Positions 48,087 through 60,160 of a stretch of DNA of 64,000 bases are shown in pieces. The first letter of the stretch is position 1, and the number at the start of each line of letters is the position of its first letter. Below the pieces are notes generated by a model, which saw only the letters and a program-made list of their open reading frames with translations, was not told the origin of the DNA and ran no database searches. This DNA comes from Sycobia sp. Sy_11 (taxonomy: Eukaryota; Arthropoda; Insecta; Hymenoptera; Epichrysomallidae). The stretch is taken from contig JACCIC010000039.1 of NCBI GenBank assembly GCA_018907035.1, positions 3,192,501 to 3,256,500 of the forward strand, read 5' to 3'. The position numbers and the translations under genes were made by a program.

Positions 48087-48126
48087 AAAAAAAAAAAAAA
48101 AAAAAAAAAACAAAACAAAACAAAAA
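48087..48126. repeat. Poly-A with CAAAA units
   Basis: 24 A, then CAAAACAAAACAAAAA. Looks like a retroposon tail; no body identified upstream. Confidence 0.9.
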
Positions 48127-48330
48127 GCACGTATTTCATAGTGTTAATTGCTCTATTCCGGATTCCCGCATCGTCGCCGTCCCGGAGAACGCGGTTTCGC
48201 TGGAAATATTGCCGAGTGTCATGTCACGTCTGTATAATCGCGCGCGTGTGATTCGAGATGCCACAAACGCAGCCCCGATCGGACGGCACGTGGATAATAA
48301 TTGCTAGGTTACGCGTGTGTTACAGTCGAG

Positions 48331-48333
<3 letters not shown>

Positions 48334-48382
<49 letters not shown>
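48334..48382. repeat. (AT)n microsatellite
   Basis: 24 units. Confidence 0.97.
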
Positions 48383-48385
<3 letters not shown>

Positions 48386-48389
48386 CGCG

Positions 48390-49580
48390 CCGTGAATTTC
48401 AAACCAGTAGTTATCCGCTGTAAAATTAGTTTCATATATTTATATATATACTTACTCAACGGTATAAACACTCTTTAATTTCGATAGATCGCAGAAATTT
48501 GACATAATAATGTGATTTGCAAAATTCATAATTAGTAATAAAATAATTGGTTTACTAAAATTAATTGATCTAGAATCATAGAAGGTTACTGAATCAATTA
48601 GTAAATATATTACTGTGCCAGTAGATAACCGTATCTACGTGTTGGATTTTTGTATTTATATGAAAGTACTCGTTGTTAAATAACACATTGAATTCATTCG
48701 GTCCATTTACATTCTTAAAAATTAAGTTTCGATTACCAGTAGACACACGAATTTTACACATTTTTCCGCGATTATTTATGTATCAAAGGACAATTAAGAT
48801 AAATTGAACACATCGTCTGTAGGGCTATTCGAAGATTGAAATTGTTTAAAACTTGGATTGTACGATCATAGACGATCCTAAGGCATTTATTAAGACATTT
48901 CAGCATAACGAGTAATCTTGATTCAGTCAATTAAGATATGAATATAAATTTATCATTTGTTAGTAATTTTTTTAACTTTCGCATTAATTTAATTTGCTAT
49001 ATGTTAATAGTTTCTCAGTCCCAGTATCATCGGTCACTGGGTGGCTATCTGTATTTCTTTAATACCATGTCAAAGTAATCATTCCCAATTATTAATACGA
49101 AGCAGCTTACTCGAATTCGCTGAATTATCCTTCAGGTCATTATACTATCTGAGTTTAGTCCACGGATACAATTTTACTCGGCAACTGGTACCGATATTAT
49201 TTTCAGCACGCAAGTTGCATTTTTTAAAAATATTTTATAAATTTTTCGATTATCTCCACTACTTCCCTTCCATTGAATAGAAATGATTTCTTTTTTAGGT
49301 TATTTTGCCTCTAATTCTTAAATTATCACAAGTATATGTAGATTTTATAGCTAAATGAATTTGGTTATTTATACATGAATTATGGACAAATCAAAATTAT
49401 CTTTCACGCAAATACGCAAATCAACCTGAAAATCGAAAATCTGATCGCGCGCGCGCTTCAGAATTACTAGTAGCGCTTTTTCGATCGCAGAGGATTATAA
49501 TCCCGGTCCCGTAAGACAAGGCTCGCGTCGGGATTGTGGAATTCCACGATAAAGCTTCGGTCGATTAATACCGGCACAGT
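48390..49580. other. AT-rich gap
   Basis: A 79-codon frame at 49041-49280 is unsupported. No repeat found. Confidence 0.5.
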
Positions 49581-49589
49581 TATGGCATA

Positions 49590-49617
49590 TAATAATAATA
49601 ATAATAATAACAATAAC

Positions 49618-49657
<40 letters not shown>
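49590..49657. repeat. (AAT)n trinucleotide array with AAC units
   Basis: About 22 units, two of them AAC. Produces a false poly-Asn or poly-Leu frame. Confidence 0.97.
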
Positions 49658-50509
49658 GCAATCCGGCAATCCAACCACGGCGAAAAAAGTATGCATGCGA
49701 ATCAAGCGGGTCACGAGGTGCGTGCATAAAATTTTTATGTTTATGTGTGCATATATTTATGGAGAGAAGAGAGAGAGAGTGTGTGTGTCTGCACTGCACT
49801 TAGAGCAGGTTAAATTACACAGTAGTTTCATCATAGAAACGAGCGCGGGCAAATAGCCTAAAAAATGCAAGTGTTCCAAACGGGGTATACATCTGCCAGT
49901 AAGACAACTGCATAGACTGCTTAAATGTTGGCGCATGTAAATTAAACATGGAGTACTTTTTTTTAAAATTTTTTTATTTTGTACAAATGCCCAAAAATTA
50001 TTCGCCATTTTTTTATCGCACGGCTATGGGCTGAAAAGGGATGAATGCGAATTTCATTTTCGGGCCAAAAAACACACGGGGGCACATATATCCCGAGTAG
50101 AAATTTCATCGCTGTATTTCCGTTACAAGCTCGATTCTGCTTCGTACTACAGAGTCGAAATTCTCGCATACGTAATAACTCGCTATGGATGCCTCTGCAA
50201 TTATTTTATTTCAATAATATTGTATTTATTACTCTAATGGATTTACTTAGATTTACTTGACTTTTTCACATGTAGGAAATAACTTGTTTTTTTTTTTTAT
50301 AAATAACCATATTTAGGTTAGAGTAGGTAAGGAGAATTCTATTTTAAATCTACTTATGTCCTTTCTTTTTCTGTGTAAAGGGATAAGGTAGGTTTTCTTT
50401 GCTACTATCCTAAACAATACTCCATATGATCCGCACATTCTATACAGTTGAGTTTCTCCATTTATATATATATTTATATATATGAATTGCTATACTTTAT
50501 CCAATCTGT

Positions 50510-50582
50510 GGGATAGTCAATAATGCGGTAGCTTACGAACCATAGGGTGGTCGGATCAAGCCCGGTTCAAGTCGGATTTTTT
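50510..50582 (+). mobile_element. tRNA-like pol III unit (SINE head or tRNA pseudogene)
   Basis: The segment has an A-box-like TAGTCAATAATG (50514-50525), a B-box-like GGTTCAAGTC (50564-50573) about 38 bases later, and a run of six T (50577-50582) as a pol III terminator. The T-arm has only about three pairs and the acceptor stem does not close, so it is not an intact tRNA. A tRNA-derived SINE head or a decayed tRNA copy fits best. A copy of a separate interspersed repeat begins about 160 bases downstream. Confidence 0.4.
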
Positions 50583-50741
50583 GTTGCTTTGTTTGTTGTT
50601 TCAGGCTATTATTTTTCAGCGAGATATAATTATTATTTGTAATGTACGTGGACGTTAATAATATAAGTGAAAATATGTATATAATAATACTAATAATAAT
50701 AATAGTAATCTTATGAAATTAGTATATAATCGATCAAATGT

Positions 50742-50964
50742 AAAAATCTTGTGAAACTTTTTGCTTTTAAGCATATATTTCAAAAAATAGAACACAGTTA
50801 TTTATTAGAAATTTTAATTTTCAACATACTAATTTTAAAATTTTGCGTTTTTTTATTAGCTGGAATAGAATAAAACTACGAGTTCAAGTAAAAATGTTTT
50901 GAATAGATTTTATATTGAATTCTGTAGATATTAATTAGTCTCACATACTACGATTTAATTATTT
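50742..50964. repeat. Interspersed repeat family 2, copy B
   Basis: Shares ordered blocks with 33716-34012: TTCAAAAAATAGAA (50779), TTTTAATTTTCAACATACTA and TTTGAATAGATTTTATAT (50898). Its right side is replaced by a (TA)n array at 50970-51010, and similarity may resume after it (TACTCTTATTGGAATCC against TACTTCTGTTCCAAGCC). Confidence 0.55.
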
Positions 50965-50965
50965 A

Positions 50966-50969
<4 letters not shown>

Positions 50970-51010
<41 letters not shown>
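50970..51010. repeat. (AT)n microsatellite
   Basis: 20 units, at the right edge of repeat family 2 copy B. Confidence 0.97.
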
Positions 51011-51020
<10 letters not shown>

Positions 51021-51115
51021 GTTTATACATACTCTTATTGGAATCCTAAGTAATACGGGACATATTTTTTTTTAAATGTTAAATCCAATTTCATTCAGAC
51101 TTAAATTTATTTTAG

Positions 51116-51440
51116 TAAATCATACATTATTTACAATCGTGAATGCAAAATCGAAATTGAAAATTTTTCGGTGTGTGTGGATCCGCCGCCGGTTGCGCCT
51201 GTGATCTTACGAGTCCACGATTGGTTGCACTGCGATTTTCCGCGGGCACGGGCTTTTTGGATCCAGGATAGCCTGAGAATTGCTCTCGTGGCGTTCGAGG
51301 TGCGTGGAGACAAAGTGCTCGATAAATTTCGGATTTGACTGTGTATTATCCAAAGGACATAAATAAATTGTGCAAATTGGTCCTTGGCTCTCCGATTCTG
51401 GGAATCTGTTCCAAAATCACGCGCTATTCGATGCAGATTA
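51116..51440 (+). pseudogene. Coding-like relic with a frame change, unknown family
   Basis: Inside AT-rich DNA a GC-rich stretch (about 51175-51320) is open in one frame from 51105 to TGA 51336-51338 and includes VAPVILRVHDWLHCDFPRA. A candidate acceptor, tttattttag, ends at 51115. A second frame opens at 51326, just before that stop, and continues with VYYPKDINKLCKLVLGSP. Two abutting protein-like frames offset by one reading phase suggest a frameshifted gene or transposon fragment. The reverse strand is also open over the GC-rich part. The sudden base-composition change is the best support. Product not recognised. Confidence 0.25.
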
Positions 51441-51749
51441 TTCTATATCTCCTTATGTATAGAATATATAACGTAGAGCCTGGAATACATACAGCAGTAC
51501 ACAGGGCAAAAGGGATGGGGGGGGGGAACAGTATTTGCGCAAGAGACAGAGACAGTGTGTGTGTCTGTGAGAGAAAGAGAGACAGCAGAGTGCGTGGGCG
51601 ATCGTCGCTGACGATTAGATTCGCGCGCGCGAAGCATGAAAAATAAATAATGGTCCGCTATAATGGCCCTTTGTGACTTACGGCTTGCGGGCCTTGCGGC
51701 ATTCGGCGCAGCTGCGAAGCGACAAATGCGAGATACGCAGAGAGAAAGA

Positions 51750-51752
<3 letters not shown>

Positions 51753-51803
<51 letters not shown>
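51753..51803. repeat. (GA)n microsatellite
   Basis: 25 units. Confidence 0.97.
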
Positions 51804-51804
<1 letters not shown>

Positions 51805-51809
51805 ACTCA

Positions 51810-52480
51810 CGTGGCTCTCTGAACAAGTCAAACGCGAAGAATAGCGTATGTATTGCTATTCAAGGAAGGCACGTTTTGGATTCTGTATGTCTATCTCTTT
51901 TTCATTTATTATAATTGCTCTGAAAGCTTATGCGGATTAAAAAATCGATTTTTCGTAAACATAAAATAACACGACGATGTCGAAAGTGTATCGATAGCGT
52001 CTAAAGAAATATTGGGCGTATGCGCATACAGCAGATCTCCATCTATCAAAATTCGTTTGAGTTTGGAATAATAAGTTTGTTTATTGTCGATGTAATTGAT
52101 TATCCAATCCTTACGTTAATTGAAACTATTGTACTATTTGACTTTTAGCAATCAGAAAGCCTTAGTTTTCTGAAAATGCATAACGGAAATTTGTTGAATC
52201 AAATATGTGTATATAAATGTTTATTTGCTATAAACGCAGTGGAAATCTGAAACAATCAGAGTTATTTTTATGGTTCTATTGCAAGTTCCTCGCAATGTTT
52301 CATGCTCTATTATATTAAATTCTTACTTTTTATGATTCCTGGTTCGATCATCAAAAAGTTCCTTATGCTCGACGTTCATATTATACTTCATCTTACCATT
52401 CATGTTAATCAGCTGAAACATTCTCAATTTATTGTAGATGCTCAATTGAAATGATTTATTATCATTTGTTAAACTAGCAG
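51810..52480. other. AT-rich gap
   Basis: No gene or dispersed repeat seen. Confidence 0.5.
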
Positions 52481-52614
52481 TTAGAATCTAGTGAGTAATA
52501 AAGTGAGTTTCAGTTTTAATTTACACTCCTTCGAATATTGCCAAAAAAAATGTACATTATCTGTTGTAAAAAGTTAAAACTAAAACTCACTAGATATCTC
52601 AATAGATTCTAATT
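52481..52614. mobile_element. Short foldback element with about 42-bp inverted repeats
   Basis: The left arm 52481-52522 begins TTAGAATCTAGTGAG and ends AGTTTTAATTT. The right arm 52571-52612, read in reverse complement, begins TTAGAATCTATTGAG and ends AGTTTTAACTT. The arms match at roughly 80-85 percent over about 42 bases around a 48-base centre. It could be a MITE or the template of a hairpin RNA. No second copy was found in the window. Confidence 0.6.
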
Positions 52615-52619
52615 TTTTT

Positions 52620-53700
52620 AATACAGGTCGTTAAAAAATCATTCAAACTTCCTTCTTTCGATCGCTCCAATTTCATTTTATCTATATCTTTGATAAGACC
52701 CACGGTGTCCTCGAAACATTCATAGAGGACGTAAGCTACGCGTAAATTATTGCGGCAGAGATCGACGCAGTAAAACGCGTATAATTATTCAAGAGCGAAA
52801 GAAAAGAGAACGAAACACTGTAGCTTGGCAGCAAAAGTCGTCCTTTCGATTCTCGTAAAATTCGATCGTAAATTTCGAAAGCGCTTATCGATAACGCCAT
52901 CCAGAGGACAATAAAAGATACGAGAAACCGTCATCTTCATGCCGCTGGCACGTGCGAGGGGGGGGGGGCGGGGGCAATATTTATCCGAACGAAATTTCTT
53001 ACGTACCGACGCTATAAATTTTCGCGCAACCGACACGCGTGTAAATATATAATACATACACGTACGTACGCCGATACGTATAAATGCATATAACTTTAGA
53101 ATGGCCATTTTTTCCTCGACAGAGGTCAAAAGTGTCCATTCTATTGCGGATCGCGCCGAGGATGCGGTCTCGCGTACTGCTCGAACGCCACCCCCCCCCT
53201 TCCCCGCCCTCCTCGCGTGTGTGCCCGCGATCGCTCGTGAATCTCGCGGCTCGCCCGGGCACTCCGTGGCTTTATACGGCCGTCGCGCGGCGGCCGGTCA
53301 TCGCTCATAAATGCGCGGCCGCGCACGGAAGCGCGCTCGAGACCGGCGGACGTGCCGAGGTGGGAGGGTTGTAAAGAGGAATTTTAACGATTGATAGTTG
53401 ACGCGCCCCGGAGTCGATTGGACTTGGGAGCCGAGGACCGTTTTGTTCCTGCCTTTTTATTATCGTCCTTTTAAATTTACATGGATCTTCCTGGATTTAT
53501 CTGTAACAGAATCTTTACTATATACATACTAATATATATTTATATAGTTGTATGCGCGAAGGTAGCCTTGCTCGTACCAGCTTCGTATATCGCAGGTTGT
53601 GGATCGCGGAAAAAGATTAACGCTTAGGACACGTTCGGTATACTATAATTATTATCAGGACCCCTCTCTGCTTCGCTTCATCCTGCTTGGCATTTGTGCT
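52620..53700. other. Unique gap with GC-rich island 53.1-53.4 kb
   Basis: Poly-G 52960-52969 and poly-C 53189-53197; CGCGGCCGCGC words near 53315. Overlapping frames on both strands are composition-driven. Confidence 0.5.
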
Positions 53701-53706
53701 CAGGAA

Positions 53707-53708
<2 letters not shown>

Positions 53709-53752
<44 letters not shown>
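53709..53752. repeat. (TA)n microsatellite
   Basis: 22 units, flanked on the right by TACGTACG. Confidence 0.97.
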
Positions 53753-53753
<1 letters not shown>

Positions 53754-53905
53754 GTACGCGTGTATAGATACGCACATAGCGTACCTGCGATCTTCGTTGG
53801 CGATCGCGAATAAGGCGTGCGCCGCAGGTCCGCTTGACGTTTACGATCTGCTGGCCACTGCTCTGCCGCCGCAACCGCCACGCGCCGAATATGTCGAGAT
53901 TATGC

Positions 53906-53908
<3 letters not shown>

Positions 53909-53953
<45 letters not shown>
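53909..53953. repeat. (TA)n microsatellite
   Basis: 22 units, again followed by CGTACAG. Confidence 0.97.
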
Positions 53954-53954
<1 letters not shown>

Positions 53955-54059
53955 GTACAGTTGTGTACGTTGAGCCTCGCTCGAGTGATTGTTCATTTTT
54001 TGCGTGCGAATCCGAGGACGTAAGATGCGTTTTTAAGTGCATCGAGAAGAGTCTTGGGC

Positions 54060-54980
54060 GTTCAGGGGCAGAGAGGATCGATTGATTACAGCGCGCGATC
54101 CTCTTTATTGACTGTGCTGCGCGCGTGATTTAAGCGACGTTTATTTACAAGATATAAACAACGAAGGAGATTTTTTGTCCATTATGCCGTACTCGTTCGC
54201 CTTGCGAAACGAACGTTCGTCGGACATAGTTTAATTAACCGCTAATTTTCACTCTCTCGCTTGCCGTCTTAAATCATTTATTTTCGAATTTTTTATACGT
54301 TTTATAAGCTGGACAAACAAACTATAACTTTACTATCTCAATATTAATCGAAAACTCGGGAGTTTTTTCGCGTCAAGATATTTTCACGCGTAGCCGATGA
54401 AATTTTAGGCAGATTTTTTTTTTTGTTAAGGAGCTGTCTTAAGAACTTTGCACCGATCGAGTAAAATCTGATCTGTTCAATATTGTTTATCAATATATCG
54501 ACGAGGCGCGAAGGATATATCTATGTTAATGCACGACAATCGCTTAATTATAAAATTAAGTTTCAGATCCTGAAGTTTCTATGCGTAATTCATGTCGAGC
54601 CGATAGTTTAGAGAAACGTAATTCGACGATTCAAGACAAATAGATTTATTTATAAAAGGGATCAGCGTTTAAAACTAAAAATTTCGATATTTTCGATATT
54701 TTTCGATATTTATCACAATTTTAAAAAAAATTACATTAAAGTACAAAATACTTTAGCAGTTTTAATAAGTACACTAGTGAATTTTAGTGCAGTTTATATT
54801 TTGACTGTATTTTATCTACATTAAAGTTTTATTTACAGTTTTCATACAAATCGTTTCATAAAATCATTAAAAAATTGGAATATGATTTAACTCATACTTC
54901 GATAATAGACAAGTCCAACAATGCAATCTTCCAATTTGTACTCGTGCCGTTATACGCAAAAAGCAGAAATTGGCACTTTC
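54060..54980. other. Unique gap with a short TTTCGATA tandem
   Basis: 54681-54713 holds four TTTCGATA-like units. No gene seen. Confidence 0.5.
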
Positions 54981-54984
54981 AAGA

Positions 54985-55176
54985 ATGACCGTTAAATTAC
55001 GCATAATTCCAATTTCGAATATCTGGTACAGTAGCATCGTGGACTATACGCTACAGCGAGTCTCCGATAGACGCAATGACGTCAGCCTTTTCAAGGAGCC
55101 GAACGATTTGAATTTTGACTTCTCTGTTACTTTGTCGAAAAGCAGACAATTGCGAATATATGATTATTTCGACTAA
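54985..55176 (+). CDS. Small ORF (63 aa), unknown
   Basis: ATG to TAA, 63 residues of balanced composition, including VDYTLQRVSDRRNDVSLFKE. The reverse strand is open across the same bases. No repeat explains it and no splice or poly(A) context supports it. It is recorded because its composition is protein-like in an otherwise AT-rich stretch. Confidence 0.15.
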   Translation: MTVKLRIIPISNIWYSSIVDYTLQRVSDRRNDVSLFKEPNDLNFDFSVTLSKSRQLRIYDYFD

Positions 55177-55538
55177 CGGTCTCGTCTTCGTCAAGAAGAA
55201 AGTACGCAACTTATTGAAAAGGACGCTGGTATAATATATTAATGAAATAAAAGTAAATTGGATACGATCGGTCGTGTAAATCATTTATAATTTTCTGGTT
55301 ACAATTGCATATCGGTGTAGTAAACACATAACAAGCGTATGTGAGAAATACGAGCAGTTTTTCAGAAATTTGCAGTAAATGTTTCTGGCTCTTAATTCCA
55401 AAGGTGGATATAATTTTTGTGCACAGTATATCAGAATCGCCATGGATAGCTTCTATAACTTTCGTTTTCGTTATTTTTCAGGGAGGCATGTACTTTTTAA
55501 ACTATCCATTTCATCCGAGAATTTGCAAATATCCATGT

Positions 55539-55541
<3 letters not shown>

Positions 55542-55615
<74 letters not shown>
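55542..55615. repeat. Compound (CA)n-(TA)n
   Basis: (CA)26 then (TA)10. Confidence 0.97.
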
Positions 55616-55619
55616 TACT

Positions 55620-56220
55620 TTAAATAAATAACGTATGAGTTCTAATGTTTATTATATTATTATTTCATTGATCGAAATTTAGATAACCGTTTAATACCAA
55701 TAAATATTTCTAAATATTAAAAAAGAAAAATTAACTAAAGAAGACGCTAAATAAATAAACTCGAATTATAAAATAGAACCTGGATATGAGTGCGTATAAG
55801 TAAATTAACGTTATTATACAAATCTAATTAAATAATTCATAAATACATTAGAAGCGTGATTTATTCCGCTATCAATAGTGGGAAAAATGGAGATGTAAAT
55901 TAAGAAATATATATAAAAACAAGCAAACGGATATGAATCTGGAGTGCCAAATAAATTAAGTGTGAGATTTGGGGAATCTATGTATAAATGCCAATAATCC
56001 TATCTCAGTAAGCTATTATGTGTAAATTTTGAACGCCATACGACCGGCTTTATTTCAAAACGCATACGTGTATATATGTATATATATACATACATATATA
56101 TCAATAACAGCAGTGCTGCAAAACTTTTGCAGTCACCCGGTGACGTGTCCTGCGCACGCTCTACCACTCCCGGAAGACGTCCCGCACGCGCTGCGGCGAA
56201 AAATCACCGTCCCCTCCTAT
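55620..56220. other. AT-rich gap
   Basis: Nothing supported; GC rises after 56120. Confidence 0.5.
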
Positions 56221-56223
56221 AGC

Positions 56224-56224
<1 letters not shown>

Positions 56225-56271
<47 letters not shown>
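56225..56271. repeat. (TA)n microsatellite
   Basis: 23 units. Confidence 0.97.
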
Positions 56272-56273
<2 letters not shown>

Positions 56274-56639
56274 CGTTAAATCATCAAAATCGCAAAACTT
56301 CCGAACGCTGCCCGCCATTGTGCCCGGTCAAGTACGTATATAATAAAACCGCGCGCGGCTCTGAATCAAAGCGGTCACGGTCTCCTCGCACGAGTACGCT
56401 TCTCGCGCCCGTTTATCGCGCTCGCGCGATATGCGCCGCATGGGTTTTCTTCCCATCGTTTCTGAGACACCGACCCCCGCCCGTACCATCGCACCCATTC
56501 CGCCCACCCCCGCCCCGAGGCAGACCTCGTCGTTATATTCCGGTTTTTCAAAGCGAACGACTCCGGGGACCGTCTATGGAACACGCCCCGCTGCGCGCGA
56601 AGTGCGAAAGAGATCTGCGAAGGGACGGCCGGTGAATTT

Positions 56640-59300
56640 TTCTATATATTTATACGTATACAGTAATATATATATATGTATATATATCTGGACGGGTCGT
56701 TGCTGCGTGGAAGAAGATAGTGAGAACGAGGTGATAGTTTGCTTTTGTTTTTTCTTTTCTATTTTTTATTTTAGTGTCGTAGATCGCGGACTCTGCATGC
56801 GCGGTAATTGAGTGGATCGACCGTCTGTAGGCTAAATTTCCCATTTTCGCAATCACCTCATTATTATCTAACGTGTATGTAAAATCAAAATTTAAAATTA
56901 AATAATAAAAGAATGAAATGTTAAATCAAAATTTCTAGGCGAAGGATAATCTGACTGCTCCCTATCCGTCAAAATTTTTAACTTATAATTCGTATTTGCT
57001 CATTTCCAACTTTCAAACACAATACAAAGTATATATATATATTTTTTTTCTAGTTTTTTCCACCTGTGCCATTATTCAAATAAAGAAGAAAAACTATTTT
57101 CTTGATTCTAATATCAAATTGAAAATATTTTTCTTTTTTTATTATAATGTGACTACTCACAAGACTCTTACATTTATGCTTCTTATACGTTTTTGTTTTT
57201 TAATCCCTATGCAATAATTCATAAATTCCGTTTTTCAATTATCTACCCATTTAACCGATTGTAACATTCATTACAGATTACAATCACTACAATTGATTTT
57301 TTTAATATTAATTTCTGCTTTTCTACATTTATCATCTTTATCGTTGCCATTATTCAATAATAACTTACGTCAATTAATGCGATATTTAAAAAATTCCCAT
57401 TACTGTTATAAATTGCATTCACTCTCTTAGCAATCATTTTATCGATAAATTCAATTGAATAGTTGCTATTCATAAAAATCTCTCTAACTAACTTTTAATT
57501 ATTTTCTATAAAGTCGTTATCTGATAATGTAATTGCTCGGTCAGTGACACGTTTGAATTGCAATCTTATTGCGGAAATGGCGGCGTGAATTAAAATTTAA
57601 TAATCTACCAGACGGTATGAATTTTTTATACCAATTTAATTTTACTTTATTATTATTAACTCTAATAATTTTAATGCTCAAAAATCTTAATTGATTATTT
57701 GATTCTTCTTCTTTTGTGTGTTTAATTCGATCATGAATGGAATTCACAGCATCTGCCATTTTGTCCACAAGCATTCAGAAACATCATTTAAATATGATTA
57801 GATCAAAATGCAACCTGGATAAATTAATATTCTCTAATTTTCCATTATTAAATTAGCTCTAGCCGTTAATAAATGTGATACTTTTGGGTAATCTATTTGT
57901 GTTCATAGGACCATGTGGTATTGCAATACCATAAAAATACACCAAGTAAAAGTGTTGTATAATCATTTTTGGCCGATTTGTTCATAATTTCCTTTATTCA
58001 ATTAATCGTTTTACATCGATTATTTTCACGAAAATCTTTGATAAATTTTCATATAATTGGATTTTTTAATAGTTCATCGAATCTTAAAGATTTCATATAG
58101 ATGAATTGAAAATGAAACTAATATAAATCAGTATTTAAAAATATGTTTATCTTGTATTTCATCAGTCGTAAATACATTTTATAAAAACGACAAATTGAAA
58201 GTCTTCATGTTTACTTTATTTAGAGACTTTCTGGACAATTTGTAAATTCTCTTAAATACTGTACAAACTAATGATGTCTTCCCATGAACCAAGGAATTTT
58301 ACGTCCCGTTCGCGCATTATTATTCAGAAATATAAAAAATAAAGTTATATTATAGACAAAAAATTCCTAACTCTACATATAGTGCTACGAAATTTATTTA
58401 GTACACATATTGAAAACGTTTTTGTGAAAAATTGTGCGCTGAATTTCCATGCGAAATTCTAGTCTTTTTTTGCAAAAGATTTATTTTTAAATTATGTGTA
58501 TCTGTAATGGAATGGCAGATAGTTCTTTTTAGTGCATTGCAATGCGTGTTGTATTGCGTCGCCGGCTTTATTTAGTATATTTAAAAGATAGCTGGATAAA
58601 AGAAATCATCTGAAATCGCATTTTGAGAACATTTTATATATTGGACGTGATGAGGAATTGATATTGACCTACACATTTACCTGTAGCCTTCTAACAGTAA
58701 ATGGACAAATGTCGAATAACTTTTGGCGATATCTTGAATTCAAACACGGCATATTTTCGTTAAACCTTACATTTTATTGAATATTGCTTAAAGTTTAAAT
58801 TTTTTGTCGAAAATGTTTGTGCTTAAGCGCGTTCATATATTCAACTAATCCTAAAATATAATTTTAAATAATAGAAAGTTTTCAGAAGCCCCGATTTGAT
58901 GAATTGAGGCTAATTGATGAAGACGAGCGGTAGGAAGTATTACCAATGAAAATCCTTCTATTTTAGCGAACAAAACGATGATGAAATTAAACTTAAAAAT
59001 AGTTATGCAAACTTGAATATCAATAATAATTCTATTCTTATTAAGTTAGAACTGCAGTTAATGACTTTAATGAAAAACTAGGCTCCACCAAAAGACTATG
59101 TTTTTTCTTATTCTAGGAATAAATATAACCATACAGGTCAGTGAAAACAAACTTATGCGCGACGTGTTTTCTCCGACGTCAAAAAGGATTCTTTATTTAA
59201 ATGTTTAGATAGTCCACGACATGGACCGACGTCATTTGTGCCACAGCGTCCCGGGTATTTTTCTTCGCCTTCGAGCCCCACGGCTGGCGATTGAGCTTTC
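56640..59300. other. Long AT-rich gap
   Basis: 2.6 kb without SSR arrays over 20 bases and without a convincing frame; holds only the 58190 hairpin. Unusually SSR-poor for this window. Confidence 0.5.
58190..58243. repeat. Interrupted hairpin
   Basis: ACAAATTG + AAAGTC (58190-58203) pairs with GACTTT (58225-58230) and CAATTTGT (58236-58243), with a one-sided five-base bulge and a 21-base loop. Single occurrence. Confidence 0.5.
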
Positions 59301-60160
59301 AAGTTAAACTTTTTCAACTATATATGCGACGAGTGATATAAGACGAATTTTAAATTTTCTATCCGATAGTCTCTCGATGCGCACAAATAAAATCGCCCAG
59401 ACCTAACGGCACGAGCGGAAATCAAGGCAAAAAAAAAAAAAAAAAAATTGCGTCCCACGCGTTTCCAGAACGAGATCGAACTCGCGCCGCTCGCCCCGCT
59501 CATTATGTCGATTAATCGTTCACGGAGCCCGAGCCGAGCGCGTCTCGCGCACGAGAAAAAAAGCATCGATACCAGCGCGCGCGCGCGAGCGGCGCTCGCC
59601 TAATCTGCGGGTGAAAATCAAAAGCCGCGGCCCTGGCAATTCTCATTGTTAGTAAATCAAAACAGAATCAGTGAGCCTCATCTGCCGCGCGCGGGCGCGC
59701 TCTGCTCGCTGCCTCTGACCCCTGGCGAGAACTCAATAATACAACGAGCGGCGCTGGGTGGTAAGAGGGGGTGGGGGAAGGGGGGGGGGCGGAGGAGAGC
59801 CGCTACAGCATCCTTCGAAGCCTTGAACAGCGCTTGTAGCGTCGCTTTGGGCGAAGCTCCCCTCCCCCCCCTCTCTCTCTCTCTCTCTTCCTCGTTCACC
59901 TCCCCGCGTGGCCGCGCGCTCGCACGCGTTAATCTGTGCCGGCTCCGGGCGGGGAGGGGGGGGGGTTACATAGCGAGCCATCCCGGGGCCCGATCCTCTC
60001 GCTCATAAAATCCCTCGTAGTGACAGTCGTTTGTTTTCATTGTTTATAGAGCCCTCTTTTCTAATTTATCGGGCGCACCGGAACTTTATGACGTTAGATA
60101 AGGGCCGGATCCCGCGCACGCGGCGATAAAAGTGACGGACGAACGGGTTTATCTTTATTC
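59300..60160. other. GC-rich island
   Basis: Poly-A 59429-59447, (CG)n 59576-59588, poly-G 59778-59789 and (CT)n 59871-59888. Frames are low in complexity. Confidence 0.6.

Noticed and set aside
48087..48126. Poly-A/CAAAA tract as the tail of a retroposon
   Set aside because: No target-site duplication or recognisable body upstream; kept only as a simple repeat.
55341..55631. Frame with an acceptor-like tatttttcag followed by GGMYFLN, reminiscent of a transporter segment
   Set aside because: Only a handful of residues agree, the frame soon runs into (CA)n, and no partner exons exist.
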